The notes: a model not told the origin generated them from the sequence alone. A DNA stretch of 64,000 bases from Hahella sp050299855 (GCA_050299855.1 JBNKWQ010000005.1:345966-409965); one strand, 5' to 3'. Positions 26,342 to 36,122 are shown, numbered from the stretch's first letter. Numbers and translations: made by a program.

Positions 26342-27064
26342 TTATCCGTTTCCGGATGGATGCTCTGAGTTTGTTTGTTCTTTGGATGTTAGAGAGGATA
26401 ATCCCGGTGAGGGTTGAGGTCCATTCCCGGAGGTTCCGGGCTGTTTGGGTAGAGTGCCGAACTGAAACAGTTGGGCGGTTCCGGCACCACATGAAATGAT
26501 CGTCCGAATGGCAGACTCCACCTTAATGTCAGGTCTCAGCGTAACGTAGTGTTCGCTGACATGAAAAACGAACCCGGTGGTCGGATTGGGGCCGGTGGGA
26601 ACAAAAACAGTGTAGCGGCCGTCCTCATGCATGCTGGTGACGATGGCCGTCACAGAGGTTTCAACATCGCTACCGAAAATTCGCACCTCCGCGACTTTAC
26701 CTGACTTGAACGGCGAATTGCTGCGGTCACCAAAGAGTTGATTCACAATATCCTTGATCATCTGGTAACCCGGCGCAAAACGCTGAAGATGATGATCAAA
26801 CCTGGCGTGCAGAAAGGTACCTATACCCGTTGCGGTGAGACTGCCGACGAGCACACAGGCCAGCATGATTAACAGAATGACGATCAGGTCTCCCAAGGCT
26901 TCCGGAGCATGGGTCATCTTTATGACCAGATCAGTAAATGGCTGTATCAGGTCAGTCACCGTACGAAACAGCCAGCGGAAGAACAACCCGAGAATCACCA
27001 GGGGGAGCAGGACGACAATGCCGCCGATAAAGGCGTTGCGAACAAGTAGCTTGATTTTGTCCAT
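26342..27064 (-). CDS. DUF502 family inner-membrane protein
   Basis: Encodes 240 residues. Two transmembrane helices (about 13-33 and 62-85) are followed by a soluble beta-rich domain with HLQRFAPGYQMIKDIVNQLF and the conserved YTVFVPTGPNPTTGFVFHV, which identify DUF502. The C-terminal 35 residues are low-complexity Ser/Gly/Pro. Family function is unknown. It lies 25 bases downstream of the CoA-binding protein gene on the same strand and is probably cotranscribed. Confidence 0.88.
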   Translation of the reverse strand: MDKIKLLVRNAFIGGIVVLLPLVILGLFFRWLFRTVTDLIQPFTDLVIKMTHAPEALGDLIVILLIMLACVLVGSLTATGIGTFLHARFDHHLQRFAPGYQMIKDIVNQLFGDRSNSPFKSGKVAEVRIFGSDVETSVTAIVTSMHEDGRYTVFVPTGPNPTTGFVFHVSEHYVTLRPDIKVESAIRTIISCGAGTAQLFQFGTLPKQPGTSGNGPQPSPGLSSLTSKEQTNSEHPSGNG

Positions 27065-27089
27065 GGGGGGGATTGGTTACCTTGGTAAA

Positions 27090-27503
27090 TTAAGCGGAAA
27101 GCTTTAGTAGTTCGATTTTGGGGCAGCGATCCATCACCACTGTGCGTCCTGCCAAACGGGCTTTTTCTGCTGCTGCCTGATGTATGACTCCCAGTTGCAT
27201 CCAGATTACATCTGCGTCAATTTGCAGGGTCTGGTCCACAACTTCCGGCACTGCTTCACTGCGGCGGAATATCTCTACCATGTCGATAGGCTCAGGAATG
27301 TCGCCAAGTTCGGCATAAACTGTTTCATCCAGCAGTTCAGTGCCGGCCAGCCTGGGGTTAACCGGAATGACACGATAACCTCTGGACTGTAAAAAAGACA
27401 TGACCCTGTAACTGTCACGGTGAGGTCTGTGGCTGGCTCCTACCAGCGCAATCGTTTTTACCTTCAGGAGTATGCTGGTGAGGTCTTGTGGATTGCCGGT
27501 CAT
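27090..27503 (-). CDS. CoA-binding-fold protein (YccU-like)
   Basis: Encodes 137 residues from the ATG at 27503; an upstream start would add 48 residues that look unstructured. A Rossmann-like CoA-binding fold is shown by KTIALVGASHRPHRDSYRV, RGYRVIPVNPRLAG and VIWMQLGVIHQAAAEKA, with DRCPKIE near the end. Proteins of this type bind CoA or a related nucleotide, but the role is not known. First gene of a likely pair with DUF502. Confidence 0.88.
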   Translation of the reverse strand: MTGNPQDLTSILLKVKTIALVGASHRPHRDSYRVMSFLQSRGYRVIPVNPRLAGTELLDETVYAELGDIPEPIDMVEIFRRSEAVPEVVDQTLQIDADVIWMQLGVIHQAAAEKARLAGRTVVMDRCPKIELLKLSA

Positions 27504-27875
27504 GGCAGGCTTCCTTATATGGTTCTCTAAGTGATTCAAATTAATTGGAAACGCTGAATGATTTCTCCGAAGATTGTAAAGGCCTAGGTACAATTCCTTA
27601 CCTATCGAAAGAATGTAAAAGTTTAAAAAATCATGCAGGGCAGGCACTTAGCCACTGTACTGTAAATTAAATTGACAGATTTTGGCGAAAACGTTACTTC
27701 GTTCACATTCCGCTGTAAAGAACGTGCGAAGGCCGACTTTCAAGGTGACCAAAATTGGCATCAGGAGGGAATATTTTGTGTGCTGCGTTAATGGCCCGCA
27801 GCGGACGGGAGGGATATTTTTTGGTGAATAACTTGCGGGAACCGGTATTGGCGCCTGATTCCGGGATCCTTCAGC

Positions 27876-27907
27876 AATAATGCCGCTATAGGATGTGCGG
27901 CATTATT
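27876..27907. terminator. Hairpin at the end of a small leftward gene
   Basis: Arms AATAATGCCGC (27876-27886) and GCGGCATTATT (near 27896-27906) pair perfectly around a nine-base loop. Read rightward it is followed by a few T. It overlaps the stop of the small gene ending at 27903 and probably terminates it. Confidence 0.65.
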
Positions 27908-28073
27908 TTCCGAGTGCGAGCTGTTTAAGTTCCTGACAAATTGCGTCAGCTTCAGCTTGCAGTACCAGGCAGCGTAATTTGTTACCGCTATCCAGTGCAC
28001 GACTCAACTGAATCATCTTGTTGCTGTATAAACGCTCTAAGCGTTTGTTGTATTGAAGAATTTGTGTGCTCAT
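27903..28073 (-). CDS. Small helical protein, unknown
   Basis: Encodes 56 residues from the ATG at 28073, with GGAG ten bases upstream; an alternative ATG lies at 28091. The chain is predicted helical throughout (ILQYNKRLERLYSNKMIQL and LQAEADAICQELKQLAL) and may be a small coiled coil. No family is recognised. It ends at a strong hairpin, which supports expression as a single gene. Confidence 0.5.
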   Translation of the reverse strand: MSTQILQYNKRLERLYSNKMIQLSRALDSGNKLRCLVLQAEADAICQELKQLALGK

Positions 28074-28091
28074 GGCTAAAATCTCCGTCAT

Positions 28092-28629
28092 TTCTTACTA
28101 CCTATGTTCTTCCATCGTGCCTAGTATTGATATCGGCGTTTGAGACGAATTTTGTAGTACTTCAGTCTTACCTAAATAGAAGCAAGAACCCTGCCTTATT
28201 TATGTAGCCGCTTTTTTGCACTCTGGCTCTATTACCTTAGAACGCGTGCTTCCAGGTAAATTCCCCTCATGAGAGTGTTTAAATTTTCATCGCTCCAATA
28301 GTCGATAGCTATATTGGTGTGAAAATTGGCAATTCTTGTTTTCTCTACTAATTAGTAGTTTAGATCATCTTGTTAAGAAAGATGTATAAGAAAGCACTCT
28401 AACTTTAGCTGAGTAATACCAGGATATTGGTAAATCAGCCAAAATCGGGCGATAAACGGTGTTTTAAAAGCATCAGGAACTAAACAGTGGAAAAGAAATA
28501 GCAACAAAGTCTAACCAGAAAAACAAAGTTTTAACCTGGCCACTAATCCGCTGCTACCAAAGTGACAAAAATTGGTCGCTTTCTATTGCCGCTAGGGTAT
28601 GCAGCAACGTTTTAGTTGCTGCCTTGTCC
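28092..28629. other. Intergenic region, nothing recognised
   Basis: About 540 AT-rich bases between two leftward genes. I found no terminator, repeat or open frame of convincing coding character. Confidence 0.4.
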
Positions 28630-29856
28630 TTAGTTGGGAGGTGGGACTTCTGCAGTCAGATTACTTACCGCGATTATCTGATGATCAGGAAGTGCCCAGC
28701 AGGTGCGATTTCGGCCGGTATCTTTGGCGCTGTATAAAGCCTTATCTGCCAGGTTCAGGTAGTAGACCGGGTCGGTAGAGATAACAGGATAGGCTGTTAT
28801 GCCTCCTACGCTGATGGTCAGTTTGAGAGGTTGGCTGAGATTCCAGGTAATGGTTGCCTCCACTTCTAGCCGCAGGGTTTCTGCCAGGACCATGGCATCC
28901 TTCTGCTCAGCGCCGGGCAGAATAACTGCAAACTCCTCGCCGCCATAGCGTGCTAGTACGTCACTGGTGCGTTGAATGTGTTTCATCAGGGCTTTTGCCG
29001 TATTCACCAGACAGGCATCACCCATGATATGCCCATACTGGTCGTTTATGGCTTTGAAGTGGTCTATATCGATCATTAGTAAAGAAAGAGGGTATTTCAG
29101 TCGATTTGCCCGTCGCACTTCTGAACTTAAAATTTCGTCAAAATAGCGCCGGTTCTTAACACAAGTCAGACCGTCCAGAGTGGTCAGCTCAGTTAGATAT
29201 TTGGCCTGTTGGCTGAGCTTAAGGTTACTCAGCACCGCAGATTCGTATTCGTTGCGGGGTAAGCGGCTAATCCAGGCCAATCCGGCACCATAGGCAAGTA
29301 GTATTATTCCAGTAGTTGGCTTTTGTATGGAATAGCCTGATAACAAGACCAGAATGGACGGCGTCAGCAAGGCGCAAATAAATAGGTACACCGTACCTGG
29401 TTTAATGGATAAAGAGGCACAGCCCCCGGCACTCAGGGCCAGTGTGCCGGTATAGATCAATACATAGTGAGGACTTAATGGCGTCGGCAATAAGGTCAGC
29501 GCCAGAAAAAGTCCCCAGCCCCCGGCACTCAGCAATAGGGAATGGCTCAAACGCCAAGCTGGCACTTTGAGGCCCTGCTGCAAGGCGAGTGTATATTGAT
29601 AAATGCAGTAACGGCGGTATAACGATGAGGTTATGACGAGCAGACCAACACCGCCCAGCCAGTAGGCCTTTTTGAGGGAGGGCTCGAACAGCATAATACC
29701 TGCCGAGATAATCAACCAGACTGCGGGATAAAAGATAACGCCAGGCTGCTGGCGTGTGACCAGATCACGATCACGCTGGTGCTCCAGAGCTTGGCGGAAC
29801 TCCTCCGGTACGATCACTTCCTGGCGTCCAAGCCAACCCAGAGATTCTTTGTTCAT
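28630..29856 (-). CDS. Membrane-bound diguanylate cyclase
   Basis: Encodes 408 residues, with AGGA upstream of the ATG at 29856. Five to six hydrophobic helices occupy about residues 45-205 in a MASE-like input module. The GGDEF domain follows: LTTLDGLTCVKNRRYFD, LLMIDIDHFKAINDQYGH and the active-site RYGGEEFAVILPG. RTSD five residues before the GGEEF fits an inhibitory I-site. It should synthesise c-di-GMP at the inner membrane in response to an unknown signal. Monocistronic. Confidence 0.92.
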   Translation of the reverse strand: MNKESLGWLGRQEVIVPEEFRQALEHQRDRDLVTRQQPGVIFYPAVWLIISAGIMLFEPSLKKAYWLGGVGLLVITSSLYRRYCIYQYTLALQQGLKVPAWRLSHSLLLSAGGWGLFLALTLLPTPLSPHYVLIYTGTLALSAGGCASLSIKPGTVYLFICALLTPSILVLLSGYSIQKPTTGIILLAYGAGLAWISRLPRNEYESAVLSNLKLSQQAKYLTELTTLDGLTCVKNRRYFDEILSSEVRRANRLKYPLSLLMIDIDHFKAINDQYGHIMGDACLVNTAKALMKHIQRTSDVLARYGGEEFAVILPGAEQKDAMVLAETLRLEVEATITWNLSQPLKLTISVGGITAYPVISTDPVYYLNLADKALYSAKDTGRNRTCWALPDHQIIAVSNLTAEVPPPN

Positions 29857-30149
29857 GTGTAATCCTGGATGCACGCGGTTAGGAAAAGACGCGCGATTAG
29901 GTAAAGAATAGTCAGCTTTGCAGGTTTAGTAAAAAATGCCAGCGGAACAATTGATCTAACGCAAGGAGATTAAGAGCAGCTCAGGCAGCGGACTGTGCCA
30001 GATCGGTCTAAACTTTGAGGAGTCCCTGTTCGTATAACTGAAAAGAAGCGGATGTTAACCTAAGAAATACCTGACTTTGCTGAATCGACATGGCAGAGAC
30101 TGGGCGGAGTTAATCAGAGGTTTTGCCGATAAATCTGGCGGTGATGAGC

Positions 30150-30434
30150 ATGAGCGAGCTACCCCACAGCCCTCAGTTTGGGCCTTATGTCGCCAACCTG
30201 AAAAAGGGTGAACGATATTCCTGGTGTGCCTGCGGGCGCAGTGCTAATCAACCATTTTGTGATGGGTCCCATAAAGGGACAGGATTTATGCCGGTCAGGC
30301 TGATCGCTGAAAAAGATGAAGAGGTATTCTTCTGCGGATGTAAGCACAGTGGTAGCAAGCCATACTGTGACGGCACCCATGAAAGTTTAGGTTCTGACTC
30401 CGCGCCACGACCAAAACCTAAGACCGGAGAATAG
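30150..30434 (+). CDS. CDGSH iron-sulfur domain protein with two motifs
   Basis: Encodes 94 residues. Two CDGSH motifs are visible: CACGRSANQPFCDGSH and CGCKHSGSKPYCDGTH, each with the three Cys and one His that bind a 2Fe-2S cluster. The tandem form is usual in bacteria. Role is probably electron transfer or redox sensing; the partner is unknown. The start is chosen at 30150, where GGCGG lies eight bases upstream; ATG at 30144 is an alternative. Confidence 0.92.
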   Translation: MSELPHSPQFGPYVANLKKGERYSWCACGRSANQPFCDGSHKGTGFMPVRLIAEKDEEVFFCGCKHSGSKPYCDGTHESLGSDSAPRPKPKTGE

Positions 30435-30605
30435 TTGCTGAAACAGCAAATTCTGACTACATTTTGATCAGTGTGTGTGGAGTTATTTATTGTTTGATTT
30501 CCGCAGAAACATATAAAAGTTTCACTTAATCCCATGGAAGGCAGTCGTTCATGATGTGGTGGAATTTCTGCCCGGGCGGGATTTATTGGACAGGGGGAGG
30601 GTGAT

Positions 30606-31949
30606 ATGACCAAGTCCATAGTTATCTGTTGTGATGGTACCTGGAACCGACCAGAATCAGACCAGGATCCCTCAGCCAAGCCAACCAATGTGCTGAAAAT
30701 GGTGCGCAGCATAGTGCCACGTACTGGCGGAGCCGAGCAGGTGGTGTATTACGATGCCGGCGTTGGTACCGGAGGCGTTTGGGACAAATGGGTTGGCGGG
30801 GCGCTTGGGGCCGGTGTCTCTGACAATATTATGCAAGCCTACCGCTTCCTGGTGAACAACTGGGCCGAAGGTGACAAGATCTACCTGTTCGGCTTCAGTC
30901 GTGGAGCCTATACCGTCAGATCCCTGGCGGGATTAATTAATCTCTTTGGTCTGTTGAATAAGAACGAACTTAAATTCTTCCCCTGTATTTATCGCTATTA
31001 CCGTACCGAACCCGCTCGTCGTATCAACATGGATTACGAGTATCTGGCGCGTAGTCTGCAGGACAGTGTGAACCTGGCCGGGCGCAGACCCTTAATAGCG
31101 CTGATGGGGGTTTGGGATACGGTGGGAGCCTTGGGAGTTCCTTTGGCCGGGTTGCGGGAACTATCCAGACGCTGGGTGGGATTTCACGATACCCAGTTGT
31201 CAGACACTGTCGAGTTTGCCGTGCAGGCCCTGGCTGTGGATGAACTCCGCAAGCCGTTTGCGCCGGATCTATGGACCCAGCACCCTGGCTCTTCCGAGCA
31301 GCGCGAGCACTATGATGAAAATCGAATTCTGCAGGTCTGGATGCCTGGTGGTCATAGTGATATCGGTGGCGGCTTCCTGGAAACCGAGTTGTCTGATCTG
31401 GCGCTGGAATTCATGTATGACCAGGCCACGGCCCATGGACTGGTTGTTGATCGTGAGGCCGAAATCTCCACTTCGGCAGATCAGCAGGTCGTAGGTCAGG
31501 TGCACAACCTGCAGGCTAATTTTTATGAACTCTTTGGTGACTATGAGCGTCCAATCGGGGCACAACAGGCTGAAATCCTGGGGCTGGAAGCCGGCATTAA
31601 TGAAAAGGTGCACTGGGCACTGGAGGCCAGGCGTGAACAAAACATTATCAGCCTAAACAAAGCCAACCTGTATGCAGCGATCAATGACCGTGTGCCCACT
31701 TATTATAGCCGCCAGCATACGCGCTTCATGGTAGAGCTGAGTGCTGAGCCTGCCTATCTATGTGTTGATGCCAATGCGGGTGAATATTGCCAGATTCTGG
31801 ATTATTCCGCAGGAGGAGTGCGTCTGGCTGCGCCTCTGGACCGCTTGCCATCAGAGGATTTGCGCATCAAACATCATTTCTGGGGAGACCGTATTGCTCG
31901 CGTCAAGTGGGTGAAAGAGCACGAAACAGGGCTTTCCTTTGCCGCCTGA
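30606..31949 (+). CDS. DUF2235 alpha/beta hydrolase with C-terminal PilZ-like domain
   Basis: Encodes 447 residues, with GGGAGGGTG upstream. Residues 1-340 are a DUF2235 domain, the fold of Tle1-type phospholipases: CCDGTWNRPESDQ at the N-terminus and the nucleophile motif GFSRGAYTVRS with Ser98, plus WMPGGHSDIGGG as the later conserved block. The last 80 residues carry R369-xxx-R373 (RQHTR) and D399-Y-S-A-G-G, the RxxxR and DxSxxG pair of PilZ c-di-GMP-binding domains at a spacing usual for that fold. Thus a hydrolase that may be controlled by c-di-GMP. It lacks a signal peptide. No T6SS gene is adjacent. Confidence 0.88.
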   Translation: MTKSIVICCDGTWNRPESDQDPSAKPTNVLKMVRSIVPRTGGAEQVVYYDAGVGTGGVWDKWVGGALGAGVSDNIMQAYRFLVNNWAEGDKIYLFGFSRGAYTVRSLAGLINLFGLLNKNELKFFPCIYRYYRTEPARRINMDYEYLARSLQDSVNLAGRRPLIALMGVWDTVGALGVPLAGLRELSRRWVGFHDTQLSDTVEFAVQALAVDELRKPFAPDLWTQHPGSSEQREHYDENRILQVWMPGGHSDIGGGFLETELSDLALEFMYDQATAHGLVVDREAEISTSADQQVVGQVHNLQANFYELFGDYERPIGAQQAEILGLEAGINEKVHWALEARREQNIISLNKANLYAAINDRVPTYYSRQHTRFMVELSAEPAYLCVDANAGEYCQILDYSAGGVRLAAPLDRLPSEDLRIKHHFWGDRIARVKWVKEHETGLSFAA

Positions 31950-32144
31950 GCTATTGTCCGCATAATCCAAATAGCCTGGGCGTGGCCTGATCCTGGCGTC
32001 TATGCCAGAATGCAATCAATCTGAGACTGGTCTGAACTTCTCCAGGAGTAGGTCATTTCAACTTCCAAACCTCATTTCCAGCGGGACGGCCCCTTTCTGC
32101 CCGCCTTTTATTGCATCATTTGAACTCATTACCAGACGGACTCT

Positions 32145-33977
32145 ATGCGCGGAAGAACAGATCATTACGAACAACAGGATGTTGAAATCAGCTGGGGCAC
32201 GCTCAAGTCCCTGATTCCTTACCTGCTGGAATACAGGTCCCGTATTGCATTGGCGCTGGGATGCCTGGTTGCCTCCAAGCTGGCCAGTGTCGGTATGCCG
32301 TTTCTGTTGAAATATGTCGTTGATGATCTGGATGCTGTACGCAACTCAGAATCGCTGACCCTGGTCGCTATGCCGCTCGGTTTGTTATTGGCCTATGGAA
32401 GTGTGCGCTTCGCCAATGTGCTCTTCGGGGAAATACGGGACACGGTGTTTGGTCGCGTCACCGAAAGAGCCATGCGCCGAGTTGGCCTGAAAGTGTTTGA
32501 GCATCTGCACTCTCTGGATCTGGAGTTTCACCTTAATCGCAGTACAGGAGGCCTGTCCCGGGATATTGAGCGAGGTGTTTCCGGGGTCAGTTTTCTAATG
32601 CGTTTCATGGTGTTTAACATCGGCCCGACCATCCTGGAAATCGGGCTGGTTGTCGGCTTGCTGCTGGTGAATTACGAGGTCTGGTTTGCCGTCATTACAG
32701 TAGTCGCCGTAGTGGCTTATGTGGCTTTTTCTGTTATCGCCACCGAATGGCGTACGGGTTTCGTCCGTGCCGCGAATAAGGCAGATTCAGAAAGTAACTC
32801 GCGCGCAATCGATAGCCTGCTTAATTACGAAACAGTCAAATACTTTGGCAACGAACAGTATGAAGCCCGGCAGTATGACCAGGACCTGGAAAGCTGGGAA
32901 ACCGCCCGTCGTAAGAATCGACTCACCTTGTTTGCCCTCAATGGAGGTCAGGCGCTGATCGTGGCCCTGGCCATGACCGCGATGATGGTGCTGGCAGCCT
33001 ATAACGTGACTCAGAAAACCATGACCATCGGCGACTTCGTACTGATCAATGCCTTTATGATGCAGCTGTTTATGCCGTTGAACTTTCTGGGTTTCATCTA
33101 CCGGGAAATGAAAGGCTCGTTGGCGAACATTGAGCGCATGTTCAGGCTGCTACATAAGGTGCCGAAAATTCGCGACAAGGAAGACGCCAGAGATTTGCAG
33201 GTATCGCAGGGAGTGGTCAGCTTTGAAGCGGTAAATTTTGGTTATTCGCCGGAGCGGCAGATTCTCAAAGGCGTGAATTTCAGCATCCCACCGAGGCAGA
33301 AACTCGCGGTGGTCGGTAGCAGTGGGGCAGGTAAATCCACTCTGGTGAAACTGCTCTATCGTTTCTATGACGTGAATGGCGGCCGCATTACCATCGATGG
33401 TCAGGATATCCGTGATGTCACGCAAAGCTCACTACGCAAAGCCATTGGCATTGTGCCCCAGGACACTGTGCTGTTTAACACCACCATCTACGAAAATATC
33501 CGTTATGGCCGCATTGATGCGACGGCGGAAGAAATCTACGCCGCCGTCGACATGGCCCACCTCAGTCACTTTATAGCCCAACTGCCCAAGGGAGTGGAAA
33601 CCGTCGTTGGGGAGCGTGGCTTGAAGCTCAGTGGCGGGGAGAAGCAACGTGTTGCTATTGCCCGTGCCATTCTCAAGAAACCGCCAATCATGGTCTTCGA
33701 CGAAGCCACCTCCTCACTAGACAGTAAGTCAGAGCAGGCCATTCTGCAGGCTTTGAAGGAGGTTGCTGTGGGGCATACCAGTCTGGTCATCGCGCACCGC
33801 CTGTCCACTGTTGTGGATGCTGACCAGATTGCCGTCATGCATGAGGGACAAATCGTCGAAGTAGGGCGTCACACCGAGCTATTGGCCCAGGAAGGGCTTT
33901 ACGCGCAGTTATGGCGGGTGCAGCAAAGCGAGAAAAGCGACGCTGTGGCTGAATTCGAAGAACAAGTGTTGAAATAA
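32145..33977 (+). CDS. Atm1/HMT1-type ABC exporter (permease-ATPase)
   Basis: Encodes 610 residues: a six-helix membrane domain (about 30-330) followed by the ATPase. In the membrane part RSTGGLSRDIERGVSGV is the signature of the Atm1/ABCB7 family. The ATPase has Walker A VGSSGAGKSTLVK, the signature LSGGEKQRVAIARA and Walker B IMVFDEATSSLDS. Such exporters move glutathione-linked sulfur or metal compounds across the membrane. It is a half-transporter that dimerises. Upstream is a 195-base gap. Confidence 0.92.
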   Translation: MRGRTDHYEQQDVEISWGTLKSLIPYLLEYRSRIALALGCLVASKLASVGMPFLLKYVVDDLDAVRNSESLTLVAMPLGLLLAYGSVRFANVLFGEIRDTVFGRVTERAMRRVGLKVFEHLHSLDLEFHLNRSTGGLSRDIERGVSGVSFLMRFMVFNIGPTILEIGLVVGLLLVNYEVWFAVITVVAVVAYVAFSVIATEWRTGFVRAANKADSESNSRAIDSLLNYETVKYFGNEQYEARQYDQDLESWETARRKNRLTLFALNGGQALIVALAMTAMMVLAAYNVTQKTMTIGDFVLINAFMMQLFMPLNFLGFIYREMKGSLANIERMFRLLHKVPKIRDKEDARDLQVSQGVVSFEAVNFGYSPERQILKGVNFSIPPRQKLAVVGSSGAGKSTLVKLLYRFYDVNGGRITIDGQDIRDVTQSSLRKAIGIVPQDTVLFNTTIYENIRYGRIDATAEEIYAAVDMAHLSHFIAQLPKGVETVVGERGLKLSGGEKQRVAIARAILKKPPIMVFDEATSSLDSKSEQAILQALKEVAVGHTSLVIAHRLSTVVDADQIAVMHEGQIVEVGRHTELLAQEGLYAQLWRVQQSEKSDAVAEFEEQVLK

Positions 33978-34094
33978 AAACTGTACGTTTTATGAACAGA
34001 AACTGCGTGCATCCTGGAGTCGTTCGGGTATAATACCGACCCGATTTTTTTGCTCTGGTTTTACGTTCCAGCGCGCAACGAAAAGGTAGAAAAG

Positions 34095-35111
34095 ATGTCA
34101 CAGTATGTTGTCTGTGCCCTCTATCAGTTCGTCACTCTTGACGACTATGAGGCACTGCGTCAGCCATTGCTGAATGTAATGGAATCCAATGGTGTCAAAG
34201 GCACCCTGCTTTTGGCCAAAGAAGGTATTAACGGCACCGTTGCCGGCACCCGTGAAGGCATTGACGCCTTGCTGGCCTACCTGAAGTCTGACCCGCGACT
34301 GGCGGAACTCAGCTATAAAGAATCTTTCGACGACAACATTCCGTTTTACCGCACCAAGGTCAAACTCAAAAAAGAGATTGTCACCATGGGCGTGGAAGGG
34401 ATCGACCCGCGTCAGGTCGTGGGCACTTACGTGAAGCCCCAGGAATGGAACAAGCTGATCAATGATCCTGAAGTGTTGTTGATCGACACCCGTAACGACT
34501 ATGAAGTGCAGATCGGCAAATTCAAAAACGCTATCAACCCGGTCACCGAAACCTTCCGTGAATTTCCGCAATACGTGAAGGAGAATCTGGACCCTGAAAA
34601 GCACAAGAAAGTTGCCATGTACTGCACCGGCGGCATTCGTTGTGAGAAGTCCACGGCTTACCTGAAAGAGCTGGGCTTCGAGGACGTCTATCATCTCGAA
34701 GGCGGCATTCTGAAATATCTGGAAGAAGTGCCGGAAGAAGAGTCCACTTGGGAAGGCGAGTGCTTTGTTTTCGACAACCGCGTTGCCGTAAACCACAAAC
34801 TGGAAAAGGGCACCTTTGATCAGTGCCACGCCTGCCGTATGCCGATCAGCGACGCAGACATGGCGAGCGAGCAGTACCAGCCTGGTGTCAGTTGTCCCCA
34901 TTGTTATGACAAGGTCACGGAAGAACAGCGTCAGCGTTTTATCGCCCGTGAGCGTCAGGTGCAACTGGCCAAGTCCCGTGGTGAAGACCATATCGGCTCC
35001 GGAGCCAAAGAGGCTATTCTCAAGCGCCAGGCAATCAAGAAGCGGATGCGGAAGAGCTATCATCAGGACACCGAAGCCAGCATTGAAACCAGCACTGAAT
35101 CGAATGCCTGA
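34095..35111 (+). CDS. trhO: tRNA uridine(34) hydroxylase TrhO
   Basis: Encodes 338 residues from the ATG at 34095. An N-terminal ferredoxin-like acylphosphatase fold (KGTLLLAKEGINGTVAGTR) leads to a rhodanese domain with the active Cys in MYCTGGIRCEKSTAYL, and a Cys pair (CHACRMP, CPHCYD) near the C-terminus, as in YceA. The protein hydroxylates tRNA wobble uridine to 5-hydroxyuridine using oxygen. The C-terminal 30 residues are Lys/Arg-rich. A TATAAT box at 34029-34034 may be its -10. A terminator follows the stop. Confidence 0.93.
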   Translation: MSQYVVCALYQFVTLDDYEALRQPLLNVMESNGVKGTLLLAKEGINGTVAGTREGIDALLAYLKSDPRLAELSYKESFDDNIPFYRTKVKLKKEIVTMGVEGIDPRQVVGTYVKPQEWNKLINDPEVLLIDTRNDYEVQIGKFKNAINPVTETFREFPQYVKENLDPEKHKKVAMYCTGGIRCEKSTAYLKELGFEDVYHLEGGILKYLEEVPEEESTWEGECFVFDNRVAVNHKLEKGTFDQCHACRMPISDADMASEQYQPGVSCPHCYDKVTEEQRQRFIARERQVQLAKSRGEDHIGSGAKEAILKRQAIKKRMRKSYHQDTEASIETSTESNA

Positions 35112-35126
35112 GTGCTGAGGAAAGAA

Positions 35127-35150
35127 ACGGAGCCAGGTGCTCCGTTTTTT
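35127..35150 (+). terminator. Rho-independent terminator after trhO
   Basis: Stem ACGGAG (35127-35132) / CTCCGT (35140-35145) followed by six T. It begins 16 bases after the trhO stop and would lie inside the coding region if the next gene used the upstream GTG at 35137, which argues for the later start. Confidence 0.85.
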
Positions 35151-35190
35151 ATCCCTGCCAACATTGGCAACCGATCATGGAGCACGACAA

Positions 35191-35652
35191 TTGGCAACCA
35201 CCGCAACACCTGAAGCCGGTTTAAAAAGCCACAGTCTTGTTGTCTTGCAGCTTGGCGGTGTGGCCCTCAGTTGTTGGCCGGTAGGATGGGTGAACCAAGG
35301 CCACATGGCCTGGCTGCTGTTGGTGTTGATAGGTACGGTCTGTGGTCTGACCACCTTGGCCTACAACAAGATCGGCAACTTTCGGGTCTACCCGGAACCC
35401 AAACAGGATGCCAAATTGATCACCAACGGCCCCTACCGTTTCGTGCGTCATCCGATGTACAGCAGTCTTATACTGATGATGTTGGGAATCTCTGGCTACA
35501 ACGGCTACTGGCCCAATCTGCTCGGGGTAGTCTGCGTAGTAATTGCAGTCACTGCAAAGGCTGCAATGGAAGAACATTATATGGTGTTGAAGTTTTCTGA
35601 ATATGAAGGCTATGCCGCTAAGACACCGCGTTTTATACCCAGGCCTATTTAG
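35191..35652 (+). CDS. Isoprenylcysteine carboxyl methyltransferase-like membrane protein
   Basis: Encodes 153 residues from a TTG at 35191, with GGAG eight bases before it and the trhO terminator upstream. Three to four hydrophobic helices flank the conserved GPYRFVRHPMYSSLILMMLG, the SAM-binding motif of the ICMT/PEMT superfamily, and EEHYMVLKFSEYEGYAAKTP follows near the end. The substrate in bacteria without prenylated proteins is unknown; lipids or isoprenoids are possible. Convergent with the lipoprotein gene. Confidence 0.85.
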   Translation: MATTATPEAGLKSHSLVVLQLGGVALSCWPVGWVNQGHMAWLLLVLIGTVCGLTTLAYNKIGNFRVYPEPKQDAKLITNGPYRFVRHPMYSSLILMMLGISGYNGYWPNLLGVVCVVIAVTAKAAMEEHYMVLKFSEYEGYAAKTPRFIPRPI

Positions 35653-35679
35653 CGGTGGCATATCCGGTATAAACTAAAA

Positions 35680-36105
35680 TCACTCCACCGAAGGTGACCC
35701 TAATTTTTCGGTAATGACCCTCTTCGTATCCTGCAGTTGGTCTTTTACTCCCTGGATAACCTCATCATCAACTTGTTCAAGCTCTGAAATATTGCTTTCG
35801 AGAAAGTCTATCGCAGCCAGATACTCCACATATCGGTAATCTTGTTCTTTTAACTCATCGACGGGAAAGAGACGACTGATTTCGTCTGTGTTCATGTCCC
35901 GATAGACGACGACCTGAATGTCGTAATCCCTGGGCCTTGAGTCGCCGTGATTCTGCCATTGCCACCAAGAGGCCCCTAGAAGTTCACTGGCCAGGGAAGG
36001 GGGGCCAAAATCACTGTAGGACAATGCAACATACCTCTTTTCTTCGACAGATGAACAGGCTGAAAGTAGCATGGTCAGCAACGTAACGACTCTAAAAAAT
36101 TTCAT
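35680..36105 (-). CDS. Lipoprotein, candidate immunity protein
   Basis: Encodes 141 residues from the ATG at 36105. The N-terminus is a signal with lipobox LLSAC, so the protein should be anchored in the periplasm. The mature part is acidic and helical near the end. Its start lies just after the stop of the upstream gene (36123) on the same strand, so translation is probably coupled. Together with the hydrolase-like protein it has the arrangement of an effector and periplasmic immunity protein. The family is not recognised and the role is inferred from context. Confidence 0.6.
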   Translation of the reverse strand: MKFFRVVTLLTMLLSACSSVEEKRYVALSYSDFGPPSLASELLGASWWQWQNHGDSRPRDYDIQVVVYRDMNTDEISRLFPVDELKEQDYRYVEYLAAIDFLESNISELEQVDDEVIQGVKDQLQDTKRVITEKLGSPSVE

Positions 36106-36122
36106 GCCGATGTTCCTATCGT

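Noticed and set aside
32002..32214. Open frame of 70 codons before the ABC exporter
   Set aside because: It overlaps the exporter start in another frame and has no family-like pattern.
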